NCBI GenBank assembly: GCA_023667225.1
Contig: JAMPAN010000004.1
Location: 1 to 64,000 of the forward strand
DNA from: Oxalobacter formigenes
Lineage (GTDB): Bacteria; Pseudomonadota; Gammaproteobacteria; Burkholderiales; Burkholderiaceae_D
Direction of reading: 5' to 3'
Length of the DNA stretch: 64,000 bases
The notes beneath the pieces are model-generated. The model did no database searches and was not told the origin of the DNA. It was given only the letters and a program-made list of their open reading frames with translations. A program made the position numbers and the translations under genes. Positions 9,781 through 19,853 of this stretch are shown in pieces. The first letter of the stretch is position 1, and each line of letters begins with the position of its first letter.

Positions 9781-10089
9781 ATGGGAACACAGCAGGAAAA
9801 CGGCATATTGCTTGAACAGGAGACCTTGCAGGCTGATCCGCCGCCATTATATCGGGTTGTTCTCCTGAATGATGATTTTACGCCGATGGAATTTGTGATT
9901 ACGGTTCTTCAGAACTATTTTCACAAGGACCGGACAACGGCAACGCAGATTATGCTGCAGGTACATCATTCGGGGCGGGGAACCTGCGGGGTTTTCCCCA
10001 GGGATATTGCCAGTACCAAAGTTGATCTGGTATTGGGTTATGCCCGCAGCCACGGGCATCCGCTGCAATGCGTAATGGAGGAAGCATGA
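9781..10089 (+). CDS. clpS: ATP-dependent Clp protease adaptor ClpS
   Basis: Adaptor that binds N-degron substrates and hands them to ClpA for degradation by ClpAP. The conserved binding-pocket segment [16 protein letters not shown] (residues about 25-40) and the [10 protein letters not shown] block are present. At 102 residues the size is normal. It overlaps clpA by four bases, the standard clpS-clpA arrangement, so the adaptor and unfoldase are made together. Confidence 0.97.
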   Translation: MGTQQENGILLEQETLQADPPPLYRVVLLNDDFTPMEFVITVLQNYFHKDRTTATQIMLQVHHSGRGTCGVFPRDIASTKVDLVLGYARSHGHPLQCVMEEA

Positions 10090-12404
10090 TTGCCCAGGAA
10101 CTGGAAGTCAGCCTGCATATGGCCTTTGTGGAGGCCCGGCAGGCCCGCTATGAGTTTATTACGGTCGAACATCTGCTTTTGGCTTTGCTGGATAATCCTT
10201 CGGCTTCGGAAGTGCTGAAGGCCTGCCATGCCAATCTGGAGGATCTCCGCAAGGTGCTGTCCAATTTTATCGGCGACAATACGCCGGTTGTGCCGGGGAC
10301 AGCCGAGGTGGATACCCAGCCGACACTGGGGTTTCAGCGTGTGATTCAGCGGGCTATTATGCATGTGCAGTCGGCATCCGGCGGCAAGAAGGAAGTGAAT
10401 GGCGCCAATGTGCTGGCAGCCATTTTTGGCGAAAAGGATTCTCATGCGGTCTATTATTTGCACCAGCAGGGAGTAACGCGCCTGGATGTGGTGAATTTTA
10501 TTTCCCACGGTATGCGCAAGGCGGCGCAGCAGGAGCCGCAGAAGGTAACGGAAAAGGCGGGAGAGGATAATGCCGGTGAGACAGCCGACAGGGAAACGGC
10601 GCTGGATCAATATACCCGGAATCTGAACAGCCAGGCGCTGTCCGGACGGATTGATCCGTTGATCGGCCGGGAAGAGGAGCTTGACAGGGTTATTCAGGTG
10701 TTATGCCGCCGCCGGAAGAATAATCCGCTTCTGGTGGGCGAGGCAGGCGTCGGCAAGACGGCGATTGCGGAAGGGCTGGCGTGGCGCATTACGCAGGGGG
10801 ATGTGCCGGAAATATTGCACAAGGCGGTGGTGTATGAGCTGGATATGGGCGCGCTTTTGGCGGGCACCAAGTACCGGGGCGATTTTGAGCAGCGCTTAAA
10901 GGCGGTGCTCAAACAGCTTGACGATAATCCCCATGCGATTCTTTTCATTGATGAAATCCATACCATTATTGGTGCGGGGTCGGCTTCGGGAGGAACGCTG
11001 GATGTTTCCAATCTGTTAAAGCCTGCCCTTTCCAGCGGCCAGATGAAATGTATTGGCGCGACGACGTTCAGCGAGTTTCGCGGGGTTTTCGAGAAGGATC
11101 ATGCACTGGCAAGGCGTTTTCAGAAGATTGATATTCATGAGCCGACGGTTGAACAGACGGTGCAGATTTTGCGCGGGCTGAAATCCCGGTTTGAGGATCA
11201 TCACAATGTCCGTTATTCCGCTTCGGCGCTGACGACGGCGGCGGAGCTTTCGGCAAGGTTTATCAATGACCGCCATTTGCCGGACAAGGCGATTGATGTG
11301 ATTGACGAGGCAGGCGCTGCCCAGCGCATTTTGCCGAAGTCGCGCCAGAAGAAAACGATTGGCAGGGCAGAGATTGAGGAAATTATTTCCAGGATTGCGC
11401 GGATTCCTCCCCAGACGGTCAGCCAGGATGACAGGAGCAAGCTGCAAAGCCTGGACAGGGATTTGAAGAATACGGTGTTCGGGCAGGATGATGCGATTGA
11501 TGCGCTGGCTGCCAGTATCAAGATGGCGCGGGCGGGGCTGGGCAAGACGGACAAGCCGATTGGCGCTTTTCTGTTTTCCGGCCCGACAGGTGTGGGCAAG
11601 ACGGAAGTGGCCCGGCAGCTGGCTTTTATTCTGGGGATTGACCTTGTCCGTTTTGATATGTCCGAATACATGGAACGCCATGCGGTAAGCCGCCTGATTG
11701 GCGCGCCGCCCGGTTATGTGGGTTTTGAGCAGGGCGGATTGCTGACGGAGACGATTACCAGGAAGCCGCATGCGGTGCTGCTTTTGGATGAAATTGAGAA
11801 GGCGCATCCGGATATTTTCAATGTGCTGCTCCAGGTGATGGATCATGGCAGCCTGACGGACAATAATGGCAGGAAGGCGGATTTCCGCAATACCATTATT
11901 ATCATGACGACCAATGCGGGAGCGGAAAGCCTGCAAAAATCCGGTATGGGCTTTACCAGCCAGAAGCAGCAAGGCGATGAAATGGCTGATATCAAGCGTA
12001 TGTTTACGCCGGAGTTCCGCAACCGGCTTGATGCGATTATCAGTTTCCGTGCGCTGGATGAGGAGATTATTCTCAGGGTGGTGGACAAGTTCCTGATTCA
12101 GCTGGAAGAGCAGCTCCGCGAAAAGAAAGTGGAGGCGGTTTTTACTGGCCGGTTAAAGCAGTATCTGGCAAGAAAAGGGTTTGATCCGCTGATGGGCGCA
12201 CGGCCGATGCTGCGCCTGATTCAGGATTTGATTCGCCGTGCCCTGGCAGATGAGCTGCTTTTCGGCAGGCTGGTTGCAGGCGGCGCGGTTGTGGTGGATC
12301 TGGATGACAAGGATGCTATCCGGCTTGACTTTCCAGCGGTTCCGGATGGCCGGAAATCCCGCGTGGTTCAGGAAAATGAGGCGGATTTGGCTGAAATAGG
12401 CTGA
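10086..12404 (+). CDS. clpA: ATP-dependent Clp protease ATP-binding subunit ClpA
   Basis: AAA+ unfoldase of the ClpAP protease. It has an N-terminal Clp-N double repeat (residues 1-145), a first AAA module with Walker A GEAGVGKT and Walker B LFIDEIHT, and a second with GPTGVGKT and [12 protein letters not shown]. The C-terminal D2-small domain includes [11 protein letters not shown]. The start [14 protein letters not shown] overlaps the clpS stop, giving 772 residues. No clpP is adjacent, which is usual. Confidence 0.97.
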   Translation: MIAQELEVSLHMAFVEARQARYEFITVEHLLLALLDNPSASEVLKACHANLEDLRKVLSNFIGDNTPVVPGTAEVDTQPTLGFQRVIQRAIMHVQSASGGKKEVNGANVLAAIFGEKDSHAVYYLHQQGVTRLDVVNFISHGMRKAAQQEPQKVTEKAGEDNAGETADRETALDQYTRNLNSQALSGRIDPLIGREEELDRVIQVLCRRRKNNPLLVGEAGVGKTAIAEGLAWRITQGDVPEILHKAVVYELDMGALLAGTKYRGDFEQRLKAVLKQLDDNPHAILFIDEIHTIIGAGSASGGTLDVSNLLKPALSSGQMKCIGATTFSEFRGVFEKDHALARRFQKIDIHEPTVEQTVQILRGLKSRFEDHHNVRYSASALTTAAELSARFINDRHLPDKAIDVIDEAGAAQRILPKSRQKKTIGRAEIEEIISRIARIPPQTVSQDDRSKLQSLDRDLKNTVFGQDDAIDALAASIKMARAGLGKTDKPIGAFLFSGPTGVGKTEVARQLAFILGIDLVRFDMSEYMERHAVSRLIGAPPGYVGFEQGGLLTETITRKPHAVLLLDEIEKAHPDIFNVLLQVMDHGSLTDNNGRKADFRNTIIIMTTNAGAESLQKSGMGFTSQKQQGDEMADIKRMFTPEFRNRLDAIISFRALDEEIILRVVDKFLIQLEEQLREKKVEAVFTGRLKQYLARKGFDPLMGARPMLRLIQDLIRRALADELLFGRLVAGGAVVVDLDDKDAIRLDFPAVPDGRKSRVVQENEADLAEIG

Positions 12405-12412
12405 GCTGTTTT

Positions 12413-13675
12413 TTAGAAATAAAGCCCGGCAGCAGTCCACGCGGCAGCCAGCCCACAGGGAGCGATGCTGTAAAGGAGCATGGCGGGTTTTGCGTTTTGC
12501 CTGTTTCCCCGGCGGATAAGCTGCCACCCCAGCCAGAGTGAGTACACCAGCGATGCTGTCAGAAACGGAAGCTGGCACAGTAGTATTTTTTCCTGCCGGA
12601 TTGCCGGGAAGGCAGACGTTATGGCTGATGAGGCCGGCCCCAGAAAGAGCAGGACACCGGCAAGCGGGATCAGCCCCAAAGACAGGTGTTTCCAGGAAAG
12701 GGCGGCGCAGGAGAGTGCGCGGCAGGCCAGCCGGATAAAAGACCAGGCGAAGGCGCCGGACAGCAGCATTCCGGCGGCAAGCAGGCCAAGCCGGGCAGGC
12801 AGGCTTGTGATGGGGAGGGCGTTTTCTGTGAGCCGTTCCAGGAAAAGAGCGGCTACACTAAGCCCTGGCATACTGAACAGCAAGGTGAAGGCTTCGGCAT
12901 TGGTTATGGCAGGGGAGGAAGCGGACAGGATTTCGGCTCCCGGTTTACGGACAGCAAGATCCACGGCTTCCCGGTAACCGCTGCACCGGCCGCAGGCATG
13001 GCAGGCAGCGGCGCTTTTCATTTGTTTGACAGGAATGAGCGGCGCGCAGAGGGGATGTTCGGACGGCGGGGGGGCGGCTTGCCATTGATGTTGATCTACC
13101 CGGAAATGAAGGAGGGCGAGCCGGGCAGAAAAACGGAAGGCGGCGTTGGCAGGACACAGGTACATGCACCATATTCGCCGGCCGTTTCCGTATAGAAAGC
13201 CGGCAAGCATGGCCGCCAGCGTGATGATGCCCAGTATGACGGCGGTTGCGTTGTAGTTGCGCGCCGCGCCGGACAGAGCCAGTGACAGGCTGTAAAAAAG
13301 CCACATCAGGGCGGGCCATTTTGGCCAGCGTATCCAGCGGGGAATTAGGCGGTGCTGCCCATACCGGCTGAGGGTTTCTGTCAGTGCGCCTTCGGGGCAG
13401 CATATGCCGCACCAAAAACGGCCAAACAGCATGCTGGAGAGCATGATAAGCGGCCAGCCGATTCCCCAGAAGACTAAAACAGAAAGGGCTGGCAGGCTAT
13501 TGGGGTGAAAGCTGCCTGTGCTTTCCGGGGAAAAACAGGCAGGGGCAAGCAGCAGGAACAGGTAGAGTATTATCATGCCCCGCTGGATGGCGGTAATGAT
13601 GTGCTGATGCGTTTTCATTGCCCGGCCAAGGCGTGCAGGAAGGGAAAGCGGCAAAGCGCCTTGTTTATGCGGCAT
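12413..13675 (-). CDS. Membrane 4Fe-4S binding protein (NapH/YccM-like)
   Basis: A polytopic membrane protein with about seven to eight hydrophobic segments and cysteine motifs of the NapH/YccM/CcoG type: FGRFWCGICCPEGALTE and RRIWCMYLCPANAAF. A later C-x2-C-x2-C group (ACHACGRC) lacks the usual fourth cysteine. It is probably an electron-transfer or assembly factor; the exact role is unknown. The start is uncertain: ATGs at 13741, 13675 and 13618 are in frame and none has a good ribosome site. It converges on clpA with eight bases between stops. Confidence 0.72.
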   Translation of the reverse strand: MPHKQGALPLSLPARLGRAMKTHQHIITAIQRGMIILYLFLLLAPACFSPESTGSFHPNSLPALSVLVFWGIGWPLIMLSSMLFGRFWCGICCPEGALTETLSRYGQHRLIPRWIRWPKWPALMWLFYSLSLALSGAARNYNATAVILGIITLAAMLAGFLYGNGRRIWCMYLCPANAAFRFSARLALLHFRVDQHQWQAAPPPSEHPLCAPLIPVKQMKSAAACHACGRCSGYREAVDLAVRKPGAEILSASSPAITNAEAFTLLFSMPGLSVAALFLERLTENALPITSLPARLGLLAAGMLLSGAFAWSFIRLACRALSCAALSWKHLSLGLIPLAGVLLFLGPASSAITSAFPAIRQEKILLCQLPFLTASLVYSLWLGWQLIRRGNRQNAKPAMLLYSIAPCGLAAAWTAAGLYF

Positions 13676-13778
13676 CGGTTGTTTTCCAATGTCTGCCGTC
13701 TGGCGGGACTGTTCCCTGTTTTTCCCGGAGAAACGCAGCATTTGGGCCTGGGGCCATATCAGGTTTTAACAGATGGGG

Positions 13779-14246
13779 TTATCCGCCGAAGCGGCCCTGT
13801 GCGGCCATCTCGCGAATAAGGCGAATGGTGTCAATATCGGCTTCTTTCCAGGCTTTGCGGCGGAAGCCGTGGTAGAACGCATCGGGCCCTTCTTCCGGCG
13901 CGGTATCTTCATAGGTGAAGCGGACGAACAGCCGTTCGGGTCGCGGTTCTTCAATGGTTATTTCCAGTGTGGAAGCGAGAATATCCGGCTGTTCGGGAAT
14001 CTGGATGTGTATCCGGTTAAGCGGGATATAGTGGGCATGGTCGTGGACGGTGAGGCCGCCAAATTTCAGGCGGCGCGATACGGTGTTGGTTGAGCGCGCC
14101 ACAATTGTGCAGGAATCCAGGTGCGGAATGAAAAGCGCCGGTTCTTCTGTGCGCAGAACCAGGCCGAGCCACAGCTGCTCACGGGTCAGCGGTTCGATAC
14201 GGGGATCCGCCGGGTTGTTGATTTCGATTAGGTGTTCAAATTTCAT
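13779..14246 (-). CDS. SRPBCC-fold protein, DUF1857 family
   Basis: A 155-residue protein whose N terminus (KFEHLIEINNPADP) and C-terminal half (ITIEEPRPERLFVRFTYED, then DAFYHGFRRKAWKEADIDT) match my memory of the AtaL-like/DUF1857 branch of the START/SRPBCC fold. These are usually hydrophobic-ligand-binding proteins with no assigned role in bacteria. The length might suggest ApaG at first sight, but the ApaG glycine motif is absent. It lies 12 bases after fmt in the same direction. Confidence 0.75.
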   Translation of the reverse strand: MKFEHLIEINNPADPRIEPLTREQLWLGLVLRTEEPALFIPHLDSCTIVARSTNTVSRRLKFGGLTVHDHAHYIPLNRIHIQIPEQPDILASTLEITIEEPRPERLFVRFTYEDTAPEEGPDAFYHGFRRKAWKEADIDTIRLIREMAAQGRFGG

Positions 14247-14258
14247 TGGGCATACCGG

Positions 14259-15212
14259 TCAGGAAAATTGGCCGTTTTCCAGGGGAAATCCCCGGATAAA
14301 TTCGTGGGCAGGCAGGCGCTTTCCGCCAGGTTTTTGGAGTTCTGTTATCCGCAACAGGCTGCCCTGGCAAGCAACCAGCACGCCTTCGTTTGCATTGGCT
14401 GCAATGATTTTGCCTGCGGCAAACGGAGCGGTTGCCGGCAGCGGCTCGGCATTCCATATTTTCAGCAGGGTATTGCCAAAGGCGGCTTGTGCGCCGGGAA
14501 AAGGGTTTAAAGCGCGGATTTTGCCGGCGATGACAGCGGCCGGCTGTGAAAAATCCAGGCGGGCCTCGTTTTTCATGATTTTGGCTGCGTAACTGGCCCG
14601 GCTATGATCCTGGGGATGCGGATGCAGGCTGTTTTTCTTTAGCGCCTCCAGCGCGCGGCAGATCATTTCCCCGCCCAGGGAAGCGAGTTTATCGTGCAGT
14701 GTCGAGGCGGTGTCGTCCGGTGCGATTGCAAATGCCTGCTGCATCAGGACAGGGCCGGTATCCAGGCCTTCTTCCATTTGCATGATGGAGATGCCGGTTT
14801 CTGTATCGCCTGCTTCAATGGCCCTTTGTATGGGGGCGGCGCCCCGCCATTTGGGCAGGAGGGAAGCGTGGATGTTGACGCAGCCCAGGCGGGGAAGAGC
14901 CAGTATCCGGGGAGGTAAAATCAATCCGTATGCAGCCACAACCATGATGTCCGGCTTAAGGTGTTCAAGCTGGCGGCAGGCTGCCAGGGCGGCTTCCTGG
15001 TGCGGGCCGTCCAGGCGAAGCGAGGGCGGCTGCAAGACGGGGATATGGCGGGTTTGCGCCAGTTGTTTGACGGCTGACGCCTGCATTTGCATGCCACGGC
15101 CTTTCGGCTGGTCGGGCCGGGTAAGTACCAGCGGGATGTCGAACCCGGCTTCAAGGAGGGCTGCCAGTGCTGTGGCGGCAAATTCAGGGGTGCCTGCAAA
15201 AATGGTTTTCAT
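14259..15212 (-). CDS. fmt: Methionyl-tRNA formyltransferase
   Basis: Transfers a formyl group from 10-formyl-tetrahydrofolate to Met-tRNA(fMet), making the initiator tRNA. The N terminus KTIFAGTPEFAATALAALL and the active-site region with VVAAYGLILP, NIHASLLPKWRGAAPIQRAI and QMEEGLDTGPVL are textbook. The 317 residues fit the family. It overlaps def by four bases, so formylation and deformylation genes are coupled. Confidence 0.97.
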   Translation of the reverse strand: MKTIFAGTPEFAATALAALLEAGFDIPLVLTRPDQPKGRGMQMQASAVKQLAQTRHIPVLQPPSLRLDGPHQEAALAACRQLEHLKPDIMVVAAYGLILPPRILALPRLGCVNIHASLLPKWRGAAPIQRAIEAGDTETGISIMQMEEGLDTGPVLMQQAFAIAPDDTASTLHDKLASLGGEMICRALEALKKNSLHPHPQDHSRASYAAKIMKNEARLDFSQPAAVIAGKIRALNPFPGAQAAFGNTLLKIWNAEPLPATAPFAAGKIIAANANEGVLVACQGSLLRITELQKPGGKRLPAHEFIRGFPLENGQFS

Positions 15213-15736
15213 CGTTTTTTCCCCGCTTTTTTGGCTTGCTCCCGTTTTTCCTTGAGCATCCGGGTTTTGATGCGGTTGCGTTTTAACGGGGAAAGGTAGT
15301 CCACAAAGAGGGCGCCGTTGAGATGGTCTATTTCATGCTGCAGGCAGACGGCCATCAGCCCTTCGGCCTGGGTATCAAAAAACCGGCCGGTGATATCCTG
15401 GGCGCGGACGGTGATGCGCGCCGGTCTTTCTATCGATTCATACACGCCCGGAACGGAGAGGCAGCCTTCTTCATGGAAGGCTTTTTCGCCGCTGGCAGAG
15501 AGAATCACCGGATTGATGAAAGTTTGCAGGGAATGGCGTTCTTCCGAGATGTCAATGATAATGATTTGTTCGTGAACATTGACTTGCGGCGCGGCCAGGC
15601 CGATTCCGGGCGCTTCGTACATGGTTTGCGCCATGTCGTCAACCAGGGTTTTCAGGCGCGCGTCAAAGACGGTGACCGGGCGGCAGGCTTGTTGCAGCCT
15701 CTGGTCGGGATAGCGCAGGATAGGTAAACGCGACAT
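15209..15736 (-). CDS. def: Peptide deformylase
   Basis: Metalloenzyme that removes the N-formyl group from nascent proteins. All three family motifs are visible: GIGLAAPQVN (residues about 45-54), EEGCLSVPG (about 90) and the metal-binding QHEIDHLNG (about 133-141). The 175 residues are normal. It is the first gene of def-fmt and faces dprA across 174 bases that must hold divergent promoters. Confidence 0.97.
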   Translation of the reverse strand: MSRLPILRYPDQRLQQACRPVTVFDARLKTLVDDMAQTMYEAPGIGLAAPQVNVHEQIIIIDISEERHSLQTFINPVILSASGEKAFHEEGCLSVPGVYESIERPARITVRAQDITGRFFDTQAEGLMAVCLQHEIDHLNGALFVDYLSPLKRNRIKTRMLKEKREQAKKAGKKR

Positions 15737-15910
15737 GCTTTTTTGTCAGGTTGCCGGCAGATTTTTGTAGCCTGTCCTGTCCCGCTGCCGAAAACAGGAA
15801 AGCTCTGTGGCATGGGCTGGCGCAGGTTACCGGCATTGCTCTTTTGTTTATACAGGGAAAAAGTGTAGCATACCTGCTTTTGACCTGCTTATACAGGGCG
15901 GTTTGCCGGT

Positions 15911-17071
15911 ATGTTTGCTGACGGACTGACGGGGAACGGGAGGGAATGGATGGGGCAGACTGCCTTGCCTAATGAGGAGTTGCCGGCCTGGGTGCGCCTT
16001 TTGGCGACAGAAGGGGTGGGATCAGGCACGGCAAGGAATTTGCTTGCCGCTTTCGGGTTGCCGCAGGAAATTTTTTCCGCTTCGTTTTCCCGTCTTGAAA
16101 AGGTTGTGCCGGAAAAGGTGGCGAGGCGCCTGTTGTCGCCGCCAACGGATGCTGTTTTACGGCAGATTGAGAAGACATGCGAATGGGCGGACAAGGACGG
16201 CAACCGGATTCTGACGCTGGCGGATGCGGCGTATCCCGCCGCTTTGCTTGAGACGCCGGATCCGCCGGTTATGCTGTATGTGAAGGGGCGGGTGACGCTG
16301 CTTTCACAGCCTGCCCTTGCGATTGTCGGCAGCCGGAACGCTACCCGGCAGGGATGCCGTGATGCGGAAAGTTTTGCCAGGGCGCTGGGGCAGGCAGGCT
16401 GGACGATTGTTTCCGGCATGGCGTGGGGGATTGATGCCGCAGCCCATGTGGGCGGACTGGCTTCGCCTGCATCCACGATTGCCGTTATCGGCACCGGAGC
16501 GGATATTATTTATCCTTCCCGCAACGAGGCGTTGGCCCGGCGTATTGCGGAGGAAGGATGTATGGTAAGCGAGTATCCGCTTGGAGCGGCGGCGCTGGCG
16601 GCCAATTTCCCCCGGCGTAACCGTATTATCAGCGGATTGTCGCGGGGGGTGCTGGTGATTGAGGCGGCCGCCCGTTCGGGTTCGCTGATTACGGCGCATG
16701 TGGCGGCAGAGCAGGGCAGGGAGGTATTTGCGGTTCCCGGCTCGATTCATTCTCCTCTGTCGAGAGGATGCCACCGGCTGATCAGGGAGGGGGCCAAGCT
16801 GGTGGAAACGGCCCAGGATATTCTGGAGGAATTGCCTTGCACGGCCCCGGCTTTTGGCGGGAAGCCGGAAGCAGGGACCGCAGAGGAGGCGCCGGTTGAC
16901 GGGGAAAAAGCCAGGATATTGGCGGCGCTTGGGTTTTCTCCGGCAGATCCGGACAGTTTGTCTGAACAGCTGAATATGGATGTGGCCGGTTTGTCCGGCG
17001 CTTTGCTGGAAATGGAGATGGACGGGCTGGTTGAACGCCTGCCCGGCGGACAGTACAGCAGGCTGCTTTAG
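15911..17071 (+). CDS. dprA: DNA-processing protein DprA
   Basis: Loads RecA onto incoming single-stranded DNA during natural transformation. The Rossmann-like DprA core shows IVGSRNATRQG, SGMAWGIDAAAH, FPRRNRIISGLSRGVLVIEAAARSGSLITA and VFAVPGSIHSPLSRGCHRLI. A C-terminal winged-helix segment follows (residues about 320-386). At 386 residues it is full length. Starts at 15911 and a few codons inside are both possible. It is divergent from def and upstream of topB. Confidence 0.95.
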   Translation: MFADGLTGNGREWMGQTALPNEELPAWVRLLATEGVGSGTARNLLAAFGLPQEIFSASFSRLEKVVPEKVARRLLSPPTDAVLRQIEKTCEWADKDGNRILTLADAAYPAALLETPDPPVMLYVKGRVTLLSQPALAIVGSRNATRQGCRDAESFARALGQAGWTIVSGMAWGIDAAAHVGGLASPASTIAVIGTGADIIYPSRNEALARRIAEEGCMVSEYPLGAAALAANFPRRNRIISGLSRGVLVIEAAARSGSLITAHVAAEQGREVFAVPGSIHSPLSRGCHRLIREGAKLVETAQDILEELPCTAPAFGGKPEAGTAEEAPVDGEKARILAALGFSPADPDSLSEQLNMDVAGLSGALLEMEMDGLVERLPGGQYSRLL

Positions 17072-17264
17072 GAGAAAATTTTTTGATGGCGTTCCCAAAA
17101 AGGACGGGACTGTGTTTCAATACCGGCAGATGGCAAAAGGCCGGCAAGCCCGGTTATGGCCGTCCGGTATGATTTTTTTTAAGCGGGAAACGTTTTTTTG
17201 CCTGTCATACCCAAACAGCCGGGAAGGCCGGGCGGGATAAGTTGATAATGTTGAATTGGTTTTT

Positions 17265-19853
17265 ATGGGAAAAACACTTGTCATTGCCGAGAAACCTTCG
17301 GTCGCAAACGATATTGCCAAGAGTCTGGGCGGGTTTACCAGGCACGATGATTATTTTGAATCTGATGAATATGTGCTGACTTCGGCGGTGGGGCATTTGG
17401 TTGAGATTGCCGCGCCACAGGAATATGAGGTCAAGCGGGGAAAATGGAGTTTTGCCCATCTGCCGGTTATTCCGCCTCAGTTTGATTTGCATCCTATTGC
17501 CAGGACGGAGCCTCGGCTGAAGCTGCTGCACCGCCTGATCCGGCGAAAGGATGTGACCGGCCTTATCAATGCCTGTGACGCGGGGCGGGAAGGGGAGCTG
17601 ATTTTCCGGCTGATTACGCAATATACCAGGGCCAGGCAGCCTATACAGCGCCTGTGGCTGCAATCCATGACGCCCGCAGCTATCCGGGAGGGGTTCCGCC
17701 ATTTGCGCAGCGATGAGGATATGCAGCCGCTTGCCCAGGCGGCGCGGAGCCGTTCGGAGGCGGACTGGCTGATTGGCATCAATGGCACGCGGGCCATGAC
17801 GGCGTTCAATTCGCAGGAGGGCGGTTTTTTCCTGACGACGGTTGGCCGGGTGCAGACGCCGACGCTCTCTATTGTGGTGCAGCGCGAGGAAAAGATCAGG
17901 CGTTTTGTTTCGCAGGATTACTGGGAGGTTCATGCGGCGTTTGCCTGTGCGGGCGGTATGTATGAGGGGCGGTGGTTTGACCCTGACTTCAGGAAAAGCG
18001 GGCAAAATCCAGAGTATCGCGCAGAGCGGCTGTGGAAGCGGGAGGAAGCCGAGGCTGTTGCCGCTGCCTGCCGGGGGCAGGCGGGTACGGTGACGGAAGA
18101 GTCGCGGCCGACGACTTCGCTTTCACCGGCGCTTTTTGATTTGACCAGTTTGCAGCGCGAGGCCAATGTCCGCTTCGGTTTTTCGGCGAGAAATACGCTG
18201 GCTGTGGCACAGGCGCTGTATGAGCGGCACAAGGTGCTGACTTATCCCCGAACGGATTCGCGGCATTTGCCGGAGGATTATATGCCGATGGCAGGCCAGA
18301 TTTTGGGCAGCCTGTCTGAAAGCGGCGCATGGGGGCCTTATGCTTCCCGGATTCTGGAAAATGGCTGGATTAAGCCGAATAAGCGGATTTTTGACAACCG
18401 AAAAATTTCGGATCACTTTGCCATTATTCCGACGACCCAGATGCCCAGGAGCCTGCCGGAGGCGGAAAAGCGCCTGTATGACCTGGTGGTGCGCCGGTTT
18501 ATGGCTGTTTTTTATCCGGCGGCGGAATTTCTGGTGACAACCCGCTTGACGGAGGTGGCCGGCTATCATTTCCGCAGTGAAGGCCGCGTGATGACGAATC
18601 CGGGATGGCTGGCGCTTTATGGCAAGGAGATGCCGGACGCTGATAAAGATGGGGAAAAAAGCCGGATACTGGTTCCGGTTTCTCCAGGGGAAACGGTGCG
18701 TACCGACAGTGCGCAGGCGGAATCGCTCGCTACCCGGCCGCCTGCCCGCTATACCGAAGCTACGCTGCTTTCGGCTATGGAAGGCGCGGGCAAGCTCCTG
18801 GATGACGAGCTGCGGGAGGCTATGACAGGAAAGGGGCTGGGTACGCCGGCGACAAGGGCCGCTATCATTGAGGGGCTGTTGACCGAGAAATACCTGTTGA
18901 GGGAGGGAAGGGAGCTGATGCCGACGCCCAAGGCGTTTCAGCTGATGACGCTGCTGCATGGGCTGGGGATTCAGGAACTGACCAAGCCCGAACTGACTGG
19001 CGAATGGGAATACAAGCTGGCCCGGATGGAAAAGGGGGAGATCAGCCGGGAAGCCTTTATGCAGGAAATTGCCGAGATGACAGAAGCGATTGTCCGGCGG
19101 GCCAGGGAGTATGACGAAGAGACGATTCCGGGGGACTATGCCACGCTTGCTTCACCCTGCCCGCAGTGCGGCCGCCAGATCAGGGAAAATTACCGCCGTT
19201 TTGCCTGCACGCATTGCAGTTTTTCTATCAGCAAGACGCCGGGCAGCCGGCAGTTTGCGGTTGAGGAGGTGGAGGAATTGCTGCAAAAAGGCGAAATTGG
19301 CCCGCTTCAGGGGTTCCGTTCCAAGATGGGGCGGCCTTTTAACGCGATTCTCAAAATTGTCCGCGATGAGGAGGGACAGTATAAGCTGGAGTTTGATTTT
19401 GGCCAGCCGCGCGAGGAGGAAGGGGAGGCCGCTGTTGATTTCAGCGAAAAGACGGCATTGGGTGTGTGCCCGAAGTGCGGGGGCGGCGTTTTTGAGCTGC
19501 CGTTGTCGTATGTTTGTGAAAAGTCGGTAACGAAGCCAAAGGCCTGCGATTTCCGCAGCGGAAGGATTATTCTCCAGCAAGAGGTGGTTCCCGGTCAGAT
19601 GACCAAGCTGCTCAAGGAGGGGACGACGGATTTGCTGCCCGGTTTTGTTTCCCGGCGGACACGCCGTCCTTTCAAGGCTTACCTGGTGCTGGGAAAGAGC
19701 GGCAAGATTGAGTTTAAGTTTGAGGAAAAGAAAACGGCTTCTGCCGGGAAAGCAAAGGCGGAAGCTGCAGAGAAAGCGGCGGCAGGAAAGACTGCGGCAA
19801 AAAAACAGCCGGCTAAAAAGGCGGTGACGAGAAAAGCCCGTTCTGCTTCCTGA
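17265..19853 (+). CDS. topB: DNA topoisomerase III (type IA)
   Basis: Type IA topoisomerase that decatenates DNA through a single-strand passage. The Toprim domain opens with KTLVIAEKPSVANDIA and holds the acidic DAGREGELIFR. The catalytic tyrosine lies in VLTYPRTDSRHLP, around residue 320. Cysteine pairs (CPQCG...CTHC, CPKCG) follow at residues about 625-740. The last 35 residues are a Lys/Ala-rich tail resembling histone H1 tails. The start at MGKTL is preferred to one three codons upstream. The Toprim spacing supports TopB rather than TopA. Confidence 0.94.
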   Translation: MGKTLVIAEKPSVANDIAKSLGGFTRHDDYFESDEYVLTSAVGHLVEIAAPQEYEVKRGKWSFAHLPVIPPQFDLHPIARTEPRLKLLHRLIRRKDVTGLINACDAGREGELIFRLITQYTRARQPIQRLWLQSMTPAAIREGFRHLRSDEDMQPLAQAARSRSEADWLIGINGTRAMTAFNSQEGGFFLTTVGRVQTPTLSIVVQREEKIRRFVSQDYWEVHAAFACAGGMYEGRWFDPDFRKSGQNPEYRAERLWKREEAEAVAAACRGQAGTVTEESRPTTSLSPALFDLTSLQREANVRFGFSARNTLAVAQALYERHKVLTYPRTDSRHLPEDYMPMAGQILGSLSESGAWGPYASRILENGWIKPNKRIFDNRKISDHFAIIPTTQMPRSLPEAEKRLYDLVVRRFMAVFYPAAEFLVTTRLTEVAGYHFRSEGRVMTNPGWLALYGKEMPDADKDGEKSRILVPVSPGETVRTDSAQAESLATRPPARYTEATLLSAMEGAGKLLDDELREAMTGKGLGTPATRAAIIEGLLTEKYLLREGRELMPTPKAFQLMTLLHGLGIQELTKPELTGEWEYKLARMEKGEISREAFMQEIAEMTEAIVRRAREYDEETIPGDYATLASPCPQCGRQIRENYRRFACTHCSFSISKTPGSRQFAVEEVEELLQKGEIGPLQGFRSKMGRPFNAILKIVRDEEGQYKLEFDFGQPREEEGEAAVDFSEKTALGVCPKCGGGVFELPLSYVCEKSVTKPKACDFRSGRIILQQEVVPGQMTKLLKEGTTDLLPGFVSRRTRRPFKAYLVLGKSGKIEFKFEEKKTASAGKAKAEAAEKAAAGKTAAKKQPAKKAVTRKARSAS

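Noticed and set aside
13779-14246. Initial idea that this gene is apaG
   Set aside because: The ApaG core glycine motif is missing and the sequence fits DUF1857/SRPBCC better.
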